In this document: positions 45,376 to 54,900 of the stretch, in pieces
How positions within the stretch are numbered: position 1 is the first letter of the stretch
Layout: the number at the start of each line of letters is the position of its first letter
Assembly (NCBI RefSeq): GCF_008042275.1
Contig: NZ_RDBK01000043.1
Span: forward strand, 197,179-258,505
DNA length: 61,327 bases
From: Streptomyces sp. OR43
Lineage (GTDB): Bacteria; Actinomycetota; Actinomycetes; Streptomycetales; Streptomycetaceae
Reading direction: 5' to 3'
Notes under the pieces: model-generated
Told to the model about the DNA's origin: nothing
Databases searched by the model: none
What the model saw: only the letters and a program-made list of their open reading frames with translations
Position numbers and translations under genes: made by a program

Positions 45376-46425
45376 CTACTGCTTCCCGTTGCGGCGGCCC
45401 CGGCCCTTGCCGGCCTGGCCGTCCTGGTCGCCCTGGCTGTCGTACTTCTCGTACGCGTCGACGATACGGCCGACCAGCTTGTGCCGGACGACATCCTGGG
45501 ACGTGAGCCGGGAGAAGTGCACGTCGTCGATGCCTTCGAGGATGTCCTGCACCTGGCGCAGACCGCTCTTGGTGCCGGTCGGCAGGTCGACCTGGGTGAC
45601 GTCGCCGGTGACGACGATCTTCGAGTCGAAGCCGAGCCGGGTCAGGAACATCTTCATCTGCTCGGCGCTGGTGTTCTGCGCCTCGTCCAGGATGATGAAG
45701 GCGTCGTTGAGGGTCCGGCCGCGCATGTACGCCAGCGGCGCGACCTCGATCGTGCCCGCCGCCATCAGCCGCGGGATCGAGTCCGGGTCGAGCATGTCGT
45801 GCAGGGCGTCGTAGAGCGGGCGCAGATACGGGTCGATCTTGTCGAAGAGCGTGCCGGGCAGGAAGCCGAGCCGCTCACCGGCCTCGACCGCGGGGCGGGT
45901 CAGGATGATCCGGCTGACCTGCTTGGACTGCAGGGCCTGGACCGCCTTGGCCATGGCGAGGTACGTCTTGCCGGTACCGGCGGGACCGATGCCGAAGACG
46001 ATGGTGTGCTTGTCGATCGCGTCGACGTACCGCTTCTGGTTGAGCGTTTTGGGGCGGATCGTGCGGCCGCGGCTGGAGAGGATGTTCTGCGTGAGCACCT
46101 CGGCCGGGGTCTCGGTGCCGTCCGCCTTGCCGTTCTCGGTGGCCTTGAGCATCGCGATCGACCGTTCCACAGCGTCCTCCGTCATCGGCTGCCCGGTGCG
46201 GAGCACCAGCACCATCTCGTCGAACAGGCGCTGGATCAGGGCGATGTCCGCCGTGGTGCCCGTCGCGCTTATGTCATTGCCCCGGACGTGGATATCGGCC
46301 GCCGGGAACGCCGCTTCGATCACGCGCAGCAGCGAGTCGCCCGCTCCCAGGAGCATCACCATGGGGTGAGCGGCCGGAATGCTGATGTGGGCACGCGCCT
46401 GCGGCTGTGTGGGTGTCTGAGTCAT
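45376..46425 (-). CDS. phoH: PhoH family ATPase
   Basis: A 349-aa protein. An N-terminal KH-like segment (DIHVRGNDISATGTTADIALIQRLF) precedes the PhoH NTPase domain with Walker A GPAGTGKTYLAMAKAV, ILTRPAVEAGERLGFLPG and Walker B AFIILDEAQNTSAEQMKMFLTRLG. A basic Gly/Arg/Lys-rich tail follows. It probably acts with YbeY in RNA metabolism, as in many bacteria. Start ATG 46425 (MTQTPTQPQ). First gene of the phoH-ybeY-CNNM-mmcQ operon. Confidence 0.94.
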   Translation of the reverse strand: MTQTPTQPQARAHISIPAAHPMVMLLGAGDSLLRVIEAAFPAADIHVRGNDISATGTTADIALIQRLFDEMVLVLRTGQPMTEDAVERSIAMLKATENGKADGTETPAEVLTQNILSSRGRTIRPKTLNQKRYVDAIDKHTIVFGIGPAGTGKTYLAMAKAVQALQSKQVSRIILTRPAVEAGERLGFLPGTLFDKIDPYLRPLYDALHDMLDPDSIPRLMAAGTIEVAPLAYMRGRTLNDAFIILDEAQNTSAEQMKMFLTRLGFDSKIVVTGDVTQVDLPTGTKSGLRQVQDILEGIDDVHFSRLTSQDVVRHKLVGRIVDAYEKYDSQGDQDGQAGKGRGRRNGKQ

Positions 46426-46555
46426 GGGCCGGCCCTCGGGCCTGCACATACCTCCCGTTGCGGGGTTCTCGCTGCTCGAAAACCTCAGGTGTACCCAGCC
46501 TACGACTTGGTACGGACAACACCAGGGGTTTTACCTGCCGGGCGCAGCCGGCCGG

Positions 46556-47832
46556 TCACGGACGGAAGCCGATCGTCGGGACGGCCCGGCGCAGCGGCCA
46601 GGGGCGGGCGGCGGCGGGGAGCAGGTCCTGGAGGAAGGCGTACCGCTGGAGTGCGGCCGGGTCCTGACCGGTGAGGGTGCGGATCCGCTGCCACCATGCG
46701 GCGATCTCCGCCCAGCCGGGGGCCGAGAGCGAGCCGCCGAACTCCTGGACGGAGAGGGCTGCGGTGAGGCCCGCGAAGGCCAGGCGGTCGGCGAGGGGCC
46801 AGTTGGCGAGGGTTCCGGTGACGAAGCCGGCGACGAAGACGTCGCCCGCACCGGTCGGGTCCAGCGCCTCGACGGCGATCGCGGGGACCTCGGCGGTGGT
46901 CCCGGTGGCCGAGTCGACCGCGTACGCGCCCTGGGCGCCGAGCGTGACGACGGCGAGCGGGACCCGTTCGGCGAGGGCGTGTGCGGCGGCGCGGGGGCAG
47001 TCGGTGCGGGTGTAGCGCATGGCCTCCTCGGCGTTGGGGAGGAAGGCCTGGCAGTGCTCCAGGTCGGTCAGGCCGTCGAGGTCCCAGCGGCCGGTCTCGT
47101 CCCAGCCGACGTCGGCGAAGACGAGGGCGCCCCGGCGGGCCGCCGTGGCCACCCAGGGTTCGCTGCGGCCGGGCGTGAGCGAGGCGATGGCAGCGCGGGA
47201 CCGGGGGCCCGCCCCGGTCCCGCGCTGCCATCGCCTCGCTCACGCCCGGCCGCAGCGAACCCTGGGTGGCCACGGCGGCCCGCCGGGGCGCCCTCGTCTT
47301 CGCCGACGTCGGCTGGGACGAGACCGGCCGCTGGGACCTCGACGGCCTGACCGACCTGGAGCACTGCCAGGCCTTCCTCCCCAACGCCGAGGAGGCCATG
47401 CGCTACACCCGCACCGACTGCCCCCGCGCCGCCGCACACGCCCTCGCCGAACGGGTCCCGCTCGCCTTCGTACGCCATCGAGACGGTCACCGGGGAATGC
47501 CAGCCGCGCACGGTGTGCGAGAGGGACAGGTCGATGCCCTCGCCCTGTTCGAGCGCGTCCCAGCAGTACTCGCCGTAGTGGTCGTCGCCGAACGCCGCGG
47601 CCAGTGAGGTGTGCAGGCCCAGGCGGGCGAGCGCGGTGGCCATGTTGGCGACCCCACCGGGGCTGGATCCCATGCCACGGGCCCAGGACTCGGTGCCGCG
47701 CACCGGGGCGCTGTCGAGGCCGGTGAAGATGATGTCGAGGAAGACCGTGCCGGTGAGGAAGACGTCGCAGTCGGGGTCCTGCGGGGCACGCAGCCCGTCC
47801 AGCGGGTCGATGTCCGGCATCTCAGCGCTCAC
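46556..47832 (-). pseudogene. PfkB family carbohydrate kinase, interrupted by inverted duplication
   Basis: The N-terminal part (47832 to about 47467, 122 codons, GTG 47832 with GGGGAG 6 nt upstream) has GTVFLDIIFTGL and GGVANMATALARLGLHTSLAAAFG. The C-terminal part (about 47206 to 46556) has GALVFADVGWDETGRWDL and the catalytic GAGD motif DPTGAGDVFVAGF. Between them is a 255-bp inverted copy of the gene's own middle (47212-47466) plus a 5-bp loop, and I infer roughly 25-30 residues that should join the two parts are missing. The N-terminal frame runs on antisense into the inverted copy to 47068, giving a nonsense tail. As sequenced, the kinase cannot be made. Confidence 0.85.
46952..47466. 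repeat. 255-bp inverted duplication with 5-bp loop inside the PfkB gene
   Basis: Left arm 46952-47206 and right arm 47212-47466 are reverse complements, with loop GCCCG at 47207-47211. Both arms translate to the same peptide (VATAARRGALVFADVGW... to AERVPLA) on opposite strands. At the outer edges the match stops at GGCGAG / CTCGCC, where the N-terminal part of the gene also reads GAA-GGCGAGCGG, suggesting microhomology at the junction. Confidence 0.9.
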
Positions 47833-48165
47833 CTTGCACTCCCCGGTCGTGGCGGTTGCGGCCAGTGTGCCCGATTCCCGGCCGTGGGTGCGGGGCCCGC
47901 GCCGGTGCCTGCGCCGGGTCCGCGCCCACACGGCTGACCTGCATAAACATGCGCTGTTACCCGCATAGAAACACGGCAAACGCATAAGTGACTCAGATCA
48001 CAGCGAGGCGACTTTCGGTCGGCCCGGAGCACTTGATACAAATTGGCCCGCGACCACCGTTGGCGACATGACCGACGAGTGTGCCGATTCCCCGCATTTC
48101 ACGCATTCCGCCTTACCCCCTCTGTCTTTCTCTCCGCCTCTTCTGGCATGTCTTCAGGAACGCCC
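47833..48165. other. 333-bp divergent gap between the PfkB gene and an MFS gene
   Basis: It holds the MFS promoter region: a Crp-like palindrome (47988-48001), GATACAAAT near 48035-48043 as a possible -10, and three GCATA repeats (near 47941, 47963 and 47982) with roughly 20-bp spacing. No gene is supported in it. Confidence 0.5.
47988..48001 (+). promoter_or_regulatory. Crp-like palindrome upstream of the MFS gene
   Basis: GTGACTCAGATCAC is a GTGA-n6-TCAC palindrome, close to the Crp/FNR-family site. The probable -10 (GATACA, 48035) lies 33 bp downstream. Binding by the Streptomyces Crp is a suggestion only. Confidence 0.45.
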
Positions 48166-49521
48166 ATGTCCTCGCGCCCTCGCGCCGCGTGGCCTCTGGT
48201 TGCCGTGTTCACCGCCGGTTACCTCGCCGCCTATCTGCTCCCCACCATCGTGGGACGGCTCTCCGTCTATCTGGGTCTCAGCACGGCCGAGGCCGGGCTG
48301 GTCGGCAGTGCCCTGCTGCTGAGTTCGGCCTCCGCCGGCTTCAGCCTGGCGGGCCGCGTCGAGACGTACGGGCCGCGCAGACCGGCGCGGGCCGGACTGG
48401 TGCTGGCCGTGCTGGGGTACGGCTGCGCCGCGCTCGCGGGTTCCGTGCCGCTGGTGGTCCTGGGCGCCGTGGTCGGCGGCTTCGGTTCCGGTACGGCGAC
48501 GGCGGTGGCCGCGGCGGGCATCGCCGCCCAGCGCGATCCGCACCGGACGTCGTCCCTGGGCCTGCTGAGCGTCTCGGCGACCGCGGGCGCCCTGTATCTG
48601 ACGATCCCGCACCTGGGCGGCGGCCACCGGCTGCCGTTCGCGTCGATCGCCCTGGTCGCGCTGCTCGTCTGGCCGGCCACCTCCCGGCTCGGCAGCCCGG
48701 TTCCGGCCGGTCCGGCCGTCCCCGCGTCGGGACGGCTGCCGCACCGCCGCTCGGGCCTGGTGCTGGCGGGCGGCATGCTCGTCTGGTCGATGGCCCAGAA
48801 CGCGCTGTGGGGCGTCAGCAGCCGTATCGGCGTGGACCAGGTCGGGCTCTCCGAAGTCACCATCGGCGCGGTGTTCGCGGCCGCGCTCGGCGCCGGTCTG
48901 CTCGGCGTGATGGGCGCCGGGGTGCTGGGCGCCCGGCTCGGGCGGGCGGTCCCGATCGGGCTGGGCACCGTGATCATCGCGGCGAGCATCGTGCTCAGCT
49001 CGTCCGCCGGGGACCTCGGTTCGTTCGCGACCGGCGAGATCCTGTGGAACACCGTCTACCCGGTGGTCCTGTCGTATCTGATCGGGCTGGCCGCGTCCCT
49101 GGACGTGCGCGGCCGCTGGGCGGTCCTGGCGGGCTCGGCCTCGTCGGTCGGCGTGGCCTGCGGTCCGGTGCTCGGCAGTGTGCTGTCCGAGGGGGCCGGC
49201 TTCCCGGTCATGGGCATGGTCCTGGGCGCCGTGACCCTGCTCGTCGCGGTCCCGGTGACGGCGGTGGCCCTGCACACCGGTGGCCGTCCGCTGGTGCCCG
49301 GTTCGGTGCGCCGCAGGGGCGGCGCTCCGGCGGCCCTGCTCGCGGTCACCACCGGCGCGGTGCCCGGGGCGGTGCCGAAGCTGGGCGCGCCCGAGCAGGC
49401 CGTCACGGAGATCAGCCTGCCCGCGCTGCGCCGTCGGCGCCTGGTCAGGAGTGCGTTCCGGACGGCCGGCCCGTCGGGCGGCGGTCAGTCGAACGCGTAC
49501 GCCTCGACCTCCGAGAGGTAG
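48166..49521 (+). CDS. MFS transporter
   Basis: A 451-aa membrane protein with about 12 helices: AAWPLVAVFTAGYLAAYLLPTIVGRLSVYLGLSTAEAGLVGSALL at the start and an eleventh-twelfth helix region VTLLVAVPVTAVAL. The loop after TM2 (GRVETYGPRRPARAGL) matches the MFS signature weakly. The C-terminal ~75 residues are cytoplasmic and Arg/Ala-rich. Substrate unknown. Start ATG 48166 with AGGA 7 nt upstream. Its last 37 bases overlap the end of the convergent deaminase gene. Confidence 0.85.
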   Translation: MSSRPRAAWPLVAVFTAGYLAAYLLPTIVGRLSVYLGLSTAEAGLVGSALLLSSASAGFSLAGRVETYGPRRPARAGLVLAVLGYGCAALAGSVPLVVLGAVVGGFGSGTATAVAAAGIAAQRDPHRTSSLGLLSVSATAGALYLTIPHLGGGHRLPFASIALVALLVWPATSRLGSPVPAGPAVPASGRLPHRRSGLVLAGGMLVWSMAQNALWGVSSRIGVDQVGLSEVTIGAVFAAALGAGLLGVMGAGVLGARLGRAVPIGLGTVIIAASIVLSSSAGDLGSFATGEILWNTVYPVVLSYLIGLAASLDVRGRWAVLAGSASSVGVACGPVLGSVLSEGAGFPVMGMVLGAVTLLVAVPVTAVALHTGGRPLVPGSVRRRGGAPAALLAVTTGAVPGAVPKLGAPEQAVTEISLPALRRRRLVRSAFRTAGPSGGGQSNAYASTSER

Positions 49522-50489
49522 CGCGCCCTGCGCTCCTCGTCGTGGTCGAGGAAGGCCGCCTCGAAGGAGTTGCGGGCCAGGGTGCGCAGCTGCTCGCGCT
49601 CCAGGCCGAGCGCCTCGTGGACGGCGTGGAAGGTGTCCCCGACGTACCCGCCGAAGTAGGCGGGGTCGTCGGAGTTCACCGTGCAGAGCAGCCCGGCGTC
49701 CATCATGGCCCGCAGCGGGTGCTCCTCCAGGGTGTCGATGGCGCGGAGCCGTACGTTGGACAGCGGGCAGAGGGTGAGCGGCACCCGGTCGGCGACCAGC
49801 CGTTTCACCAGCTCCGGGTCCTCCATGCAGCGCAGTCCGTGGTCGATGCGCTCCACACCGAGCACGTCGAGCGCCTCGGTGATGTACGCGGGCGGGCCCT
49901 CCTCGCCGGCGTGGGCGACCTTGCGCAGTCCGAGCGCCTCGGCCGCCGCGTACACCTCGCGGAACTTGGCGGGCGGGTGGCCGACCTCGGCGGAGTCCAG
50001 TCCGACGGCGCTGATCCGGTGCAGATACGGCTTCGCGGCCTCCAGCGTCTCCAGTGCGGAGTCGGCTGACCGGTCGCGCAGGAAGCACATGATCAGCTGG
50101 GTGGAGATGCCGTGCTTCTCCTCGCTGCGCTCCAGCGCCCGGCCGAGTCCCTCGACGACGGTGCCGATGGCCACGCCGCGGGCGGTGTGCGCCTGCGGGT
50201 CGAAGAAGATCTCCGCGTGGCGTACGCCCTGGGCGGCGGCGCGGGCGAGATAGGCGTCGGCGAGTGCGGTGAAGTCGTCCTCGGTCCGCAGCACCGCCAT
50301 CAGCGCGTAGTACAGGTTGAGGAAGGTCTGCAGATCGTCGAAGAGGTAGGCGGTGCGCAGCTCCTCGGTGTCCGCGTAGGGCAGTTGTACGCCGTTGCGT
50401 GCGGCGAGCGCGAAGGCCAGTTCGGGTTCCAGGGTTCCTTCGATGTGGAGGTGGAGTTCGGCTTTGGGGAGGTGCACGGGTCTTCTCAC
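49485..50489 (-). CDS. adenosine deaminase family protein, adenine-deaminase-like signature
   Basis: A 334-aa metal-dependent aminohydrolase. It has the metal motif ELHLHIEGTLEPE (HxH), HAEIFFDPQAHT, HAGEEG (metal His and catalytic Glu), ERIDHGLRCMEDPEL and NSDDPAYFGGYV. The segment GLDSAEVGHPPAKF has the S-x-EVGxPP pattern described for adenine deaminases, where adenosine deaminases have GxDLAGxE. The substrate could be adenine or another purine. No signal peptide. It is downstream of no purine gene; the next gene on the strand ends 25 nt away. Confidence 0.88.
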   Translation of the reverse strand: MRRPVHLPKAELHLHIEGTLEPELAFALAARNGVQLPYADTEELRTAYLFDDLQTFLNLYYALMAVLRTEDDFTALADAYLARAAAQGVRHAEIFFDPQAHTARGVAIGTVVEGLGRALERSEEKHGISTQLIMCFLRDRSADSALETLEAAKPYLHRISAVGLDSAEVGHPPAKFREVYAAAEALGLRKVAHAGEEGPPAYITEALDVLGVERIDHGLRCMEDPELVKRLVADRVPLTLCPLSNVRLRAIDTLEEHPLRAMMDAGLLCTVNSDDPAYFGGYVGDTFHAVHEALGLEREQLRTLARNSFEAAFLDHDEERRARYLSEVEAYAFD

Positions 50490-50514
50490 TTACGCAGGAT
50501 GGTGCTGTGACGTG

Positions 50515-51423
50515 TTACGGGTGACGGCTCGGTACCGGGACCCGCGTCAGGTCCTGGGCGACGGTCAGTTCGCCCTCGAACCCGGCGGCTCTGGCCTGGG
50601 CCCCGAAGGCCTCCGGGTCCGGGTAGCGCTGGGAGAAGTGCGTGAGCACGAGGTGCCGTACGCCCGCCTCCCGCGCGGCCCGGGCCGCCTGGCCGGCGGT
50701 CAGGTGGCCGTGGTCGGTGGCCAGTCTCTCGTCCTCGTCGAGGAAGGTCGACTCGATGACCAGCATGTCGCACCCCTCGGCGAGCGCGTACACGCCGTCG
50801 CACAGCCTGGTGTCCATGATGAACGCGAACCGCTGTCCGCGCCTGCGTTCGGACACGTCGTCGAGGGTGACGCCGTCGAGGGCGCCCTCGCGCTGGAGCC
50901 GGCCGACGTCCGGTCCGGCGATGCCGTGCTCGGCGAGCTTCGCGGGCAGCATGCGCCGCCCGTCGGGCTCGACCAGCCGGTAGCCGTACGACTCGACGGG
51001 GTGCGAGAGCTTGTGGCTGCTGAGCGTGTACGTGTCCGTGGTGGCCAGCGGCCCGTCGGCGGCGACCGGCGCCTCGGTCAGCTCGACGGACTCACGGTAG
51101 GCGGTGGCGTACCGGAGCCGGTCGAAGAAGTGCTGCCCGCTCGCCGGATAGTGGGCGGTGACGGGGTGCGGGACCTGGTCGAGGTTGATCCGCTGGATCA
51201 CCCCGGCCAGGCCCAGCGAGTGGTCGCCGTGGAAGTGCGTGACGCAGATCCGGTCGATGTCGTGCGCGGCGACGCCGGCCCGCAGCATCTGCCGCTGGGT
51301 GCCCTCACCGGGGTCGAAGAGGATGCCCTCGCCGTCCCAGCGCAGCAGGTAGCCGTTGTGGTTGCGGTGCCGGGTCGGGACCTGGCTGGCGGTACCGAGG
51401 ACGACGAGTTCGCGTACGGACAC
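50515..51423 (-). CDS. rnz: ribonuclease Z
   Basis: A 302-aa metallo-beta-lactamase-fold endonuclease that trims tRNA 3' ends. Metal motif [14 protein letters not shown] (HxHxDH), the N-terminal [43 protein letters not shown], the exosite region, and C-terminal motifs [22 protein letters not shown] and [11 protein letters not shown]...[10 protein letters not shown]. Cytoplasmic. It lies 24 nt after the HIT gene and 25 nt before the deaminase gene, so the three may be co-transcribed. Confidence 0.95.
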   Translation of the reverse strand: MSVRELVVLGTASQVPTRHRNHNGYLLRWDGEGILFDPGEGTQRQMLRAGVAAHDIDRICVTHFHGDHSLGLAGVIQRINLDQVPHPVTAHYPASGQHFFDRLRYATAYRESVELTEAPVAADGPLATTDTYTLSSHKLSHPVESYGYRLVEPDGRRMLPAKLAEHGIAGPDVGRLQREGALDGVTLDDVSERRRGQRFAFIMDTRLCDGVYALAEGCDMLVIESTFLDEDERLATDHGHLTAGQAARAAREAGVRHLVLTHFSQRYPDPEAFGAQARAAGFEGELTVAQDLTRVPVPSRHP

Positions 51424-51447
51424 GGGTGCGGCTGCTTCGTTCCGGTC

Positions 51448-51807
51448 CTAGCCGGGGGGCCACTCGAGGCCCCGGCCGGCCAGGACGTGGGCGTGGGCGT
51501 GGAAGACGGTCTGCCCGGCTCCGGCACCGGTGTTGAACACGACCCGGTACCCGGTCTCCCCGGCCTTCTCGTCGGCGGCGACCTGTCCCGCCTCGCGCAC
51601 CACGTCGGCGAGGATCTGCGGCTCGGCGGCGGCGAGCGACGCGGCGTCGGGGTGGTGGACGCGCGGGATGACGAGGACGTGGGTGGGGGCCTGGGGGTTG
51701 ATGTCGCGGAAGGCGACGGTGGTGTCGGTCTCCCTGACGATGGTGGCCGGGATCTCACCCGAGACGATCTTGCAGAACAGGCAGTCGGGCTGCGGTTCTC
51801 CTGCCAT
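51448..51807 (-). CDS. HIT family protein (histidine triad)
   Basis: A 119-aa nucleotide hydrolase of the HINT group. It begins CLFCKIVSGEIPATIVRE and carries the triad QTVFHAHAHVLAG (HxHxH) and DINPQAPTHVLVIPRVHH. It probably hydrolyses adenosine phosphoramidates or adenylated intermediates. The C-terminus is LAGRGLEWPPG. First gene of a possible HIT-RNase Z-deaminase unit. Confidence 0.94.
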   Translation of the reverse strand: MAGEPQPDCLFCKIVSGEIPATIVRETDTTVAFRDINPQAPTHVLVIPRVHHPDAASLAAAEPQILADVVREAGQVAADEKAGETGYRVVFNTGAGAGQTVFHAHAHVLAGRGLEWPPG

Positions 51808-51868
51808 GGGGTGCGCTCCTCTGTCTCGGTGATCCGTTACGGGGGCAGCCTATCGGGGGCGCTGCCGA

Positions 51869-51969
51869 TTCAGCCCCGCCGGCGTTCGAGGCGCGGGGTT
51901 CCGGGAGTCCGGGGGTCCGGGGGTGCTGTCCCCGGACTCCCGGACCCTCAATCGCCGGCGGGGCTTGAA
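51869..51969. repeat. Streptomyces-type intergenic inverted repeat (nested hairpin)
   Basis: Outer arms: TTCAGCCCCGCCGGCGTTCG (51869 on) and the complement of TTCAAGCCCCGCCGGCGATT at 51946-51969. An inner hairpin pairs CCGGGAGTCCGGGG (51901-51914) with CCCCGGACTCCCGG (51930-51943). Repeats with the CCGGCG-(T/A)TYGAGG core are spread through Streptomyces chromosomes between genes (from memory). It ends 3 nt before the tricorn stop codon and could also end that transcript. Confidence 0.75.
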
Positions 51970-51971
51970 CG

Positions 51972-54900
51972 TCACTCCGGCAGCGGCGGCGCCGTCTTCG
52001 CCGGTGTCCGCGTCAGCGACTCCAGGGCGATCCGGATCGCCTCGTCCAGTTGCGGGTCCCGGCCCGCCGCATGGTCCTGCGGCGCCATGACGACCTCGAC
52101 GTCGGGGTCGACGCCGTGGTTCTCGACGCCCCAGCCGTAGCCCTCCAGCCAGAACGCGTACTTGGGCTGGGTGACCAGCGTGCCGTCGACGAGCCGGTAC
52201 CGGCTGTCGATGCCCACCACGCCGCCCCAGGTGCGTACGCCGACCACGGGACCGATGTTCAGCGCCTTGATCGCCGCGTTCACGATGTCGCCGTCCGAGC
52301 CGGAGAACTCGTTGGCGACGGCCACGACGGGGCCGCGCGGCGCGTCGCCCGGGTAGCTGGAGGGCCGCATGCCGCGGGGCAGGTCCCAGCCGACGATGCG
52401 GCGGGCCAGCTTCTCCACCACCAGCTGCGACGTGTGGCCGCCGCGGTTCTCCCGTACGTCCACGACGAGGCCCTCGCGGGCGACCTCGGTCCGCAGGTCG
52501 CGGTGGATCTGCGCCCAGCCCGAGCCGACCATGTCGGGCACATGGAGGTAGCCGAGGCGGCCGCCGGACTGCTCGTGCACATGGGCGCGCCGGCCGGCGA
52601 CCCAGTCGTGGTAGCGCAGCGCCTCCTCGTCGGCGATCGGCACGACGACGACGTGGCGCGGGTCGCCGCCGTCGACCGGGGAGACGGTCAGCTCGACGGG
52701 CTTGCCGGCCGAGCCGGTGAGCAGCGGCGCGGGGCCGGTGAGCGGGTCGACGGGGTGGCCGTCGACGGCCGTGATCGCGTCACCCGCGCGGACGGCGACA
52801 CCGGGTGCGGCGAGCGGGGCCCGGGCGGCGGGGTCGGAGGTCTCGGACGGCAGGATGCGGTCGATCCGCCACTTCCCGTCGTCGGCGCGGGAGAGGTCGG
52901 CGCCGAGCAGCCCCTGCCGGGCCGAGTCGTCGCGCCAGCCGCCGGGCGGGGTCACATAGGCGTGCGAGGTGCCGAGTTCGCCCTGGACCTCCCACAGGAG
53001 GTCGATGAGGTCGTCGTGGGTGGCGACGCGCTCCAGGGCGGGCCGGTAGCGGTCCAGGACGCCGTCCCAGTCGATGCCGGCCATGTCGGGGCGCCAGAAG
53101 TTGTCCCGCATGATGCGGCCGGCCTCGTCGTACATCTGGCGCCATTCGGCGGCCGGGTCGAGGGTACGGCGGACGCGGGAGAGGTCGACGGTGACGTTGC
53201 TGTCGTCGCCGTCGTCGTCGGAGCCGCCGGACACACGGCTGTCGGACGGGACGACGCGCAGTTTGCCGTGGCTGTGCAGGACCAGGCGCTTGCCGTCGCC
53301 GCTGACTGCGAACCGGCTGACGTCGGAGGCGAGTTCCTCGCAGCGCAGCTTCTCCAGGTCGTACCGCTCCAGGGCCGTCTCGGGGCCGTGGGCGTCGGGT
53401 GTGGCGGCGCTCGTGCCGAGCACTCCGGTCACCGGGTGGCGCAGCCACAGCAGCCCGTCCTTCGCGGCCCGCAGCGAGGAGTAGCTGGCGGCCTCGACGG
53501 GCAGCGGCACGATCCGGTCGGCGAGGCCGTCCAGGTCGATGCGGGTGACGGGGAGCGCCGTGGGGTTGTCCTCTCCGTCACCGCCCTTCTCCTTCTCGGT
53601 CGGGCGGCCGTGGAGCTGCGGTCCGAACGGGGAAGGGGTGGTCGCGGCGAGCGTCAGCAGGTGCGGCCGGCAGGCGCCGATGAACGCCATGTCGAAGACA
53701 TGGGTGTCGTAGACCGGGTCGAAGGCCCGCTCGGAGAGGAAGGCCAGGTGCTTGCCGTCCGTGGTGAAGGCGGGTGCGAAGTCGCGGAAGCGCAGCGGGG
53801 TCGCCTCGGACACCGACAGGTCGGCGAGGTGCGCGAGCTTGAGCTGGCTGAGCGGTTCGGGGCCGGGGTGCGACCAGGCGAGCCAGGCGGAGTCCGGCGA
53901 GAAGACGAGGCCGGACGCGTCGCCGTGCTCGCTGCGGTCGACCTCGTGGACCTCGCCGCTCTCCCGCTCGACGACGAGGACGCGCCCGTCGTGCGCGGCG
54001 ACGGCGAAACGGCTGCCGTCGGGTGCGGGGACCAGGTCGAGGACCCGGCCGAGCCGGCCGGCGGCGAGGCGGCGCGGTACGCCGCCGGGGCTGGTGCCGG
54101 TGGCGGGCGCGCACTCCAGCGCGTCATCGCCCTCCGCGTCGGTGACCCAGACGACGTGCTGGTCGCCGTCGGCCTGGAAGGCGTGCGGCAGCCTGGCCCG
54201 TACGCCGGGTTCGACGGCCAGCGCGCGGGCCGGGCCCTCGCGGTGGGTGACCCAGTGGACAGCGCCCCGGGACCCGACGGCGCTGCCGCGGCCGGTGCGG
54301 TCGGGCGACGCGGTGTGCAGATGGCTGCCGGCGTGCACGGGGTGCGGCTGGAGGTCCGCGCGCTGGCCGCCGAGCCGGATGTCGAGGCGGCGGGGCTCGT
54401 CGCTCTCCAGGCCGTCCAGGAGCCACAGTTCACCGGCGGACGCGTAGGCGACGCGGGTTCCGTCGGTGGTGGCGTGCCGGGCGTAGAAGCCTTCGACGCC
54501 GGTGTGCCGGCGCAGGCCGGTGCCGTCGGGGAGTGAGGAGTACAGCGCGCCGACGCCTTCGTGGTCGGAGAGGAAGGCGATGCGGTCACCGACCCACATC
54601 GGGCACTCGATGTTCCCGTCGAGCTCCGCGTGAACGCGTACGAACTCCGCCGGGTCGCCCTCCGCCGCGATCCACAGCTTGCCGGCCGTACCGCCCCGGT
54701 AGCGCTTCCAGGTGGCGGCCTCGCGCCCCATCGTGGCCGAGAGCAGCAGGACCCGGCCGCCGGGACCGTACGCGAGGGAGCCGACCGGTCCGTACGGCAG
54801 GGTCCGTGCGGGACCGCCGTCGACCGGGACGGCGCGGGCCCATGAGCGCCGGAGCGAGACCTGGCCCTGGGTGCTGGTGACCAGCACGTCACCGTCGGGC

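Noticed and set aside
47266..47607. Separate plus-strand PfkB-like gene
   Set aside because: It is the inverted copy of the kinase middle segment and then runs antisense through the N-terminal part; it has no proper start or C-terminus.
52050..54536. 828-codon plus-strand frame
   Set aside because: Antisense shadow of the tricorn-like gene.
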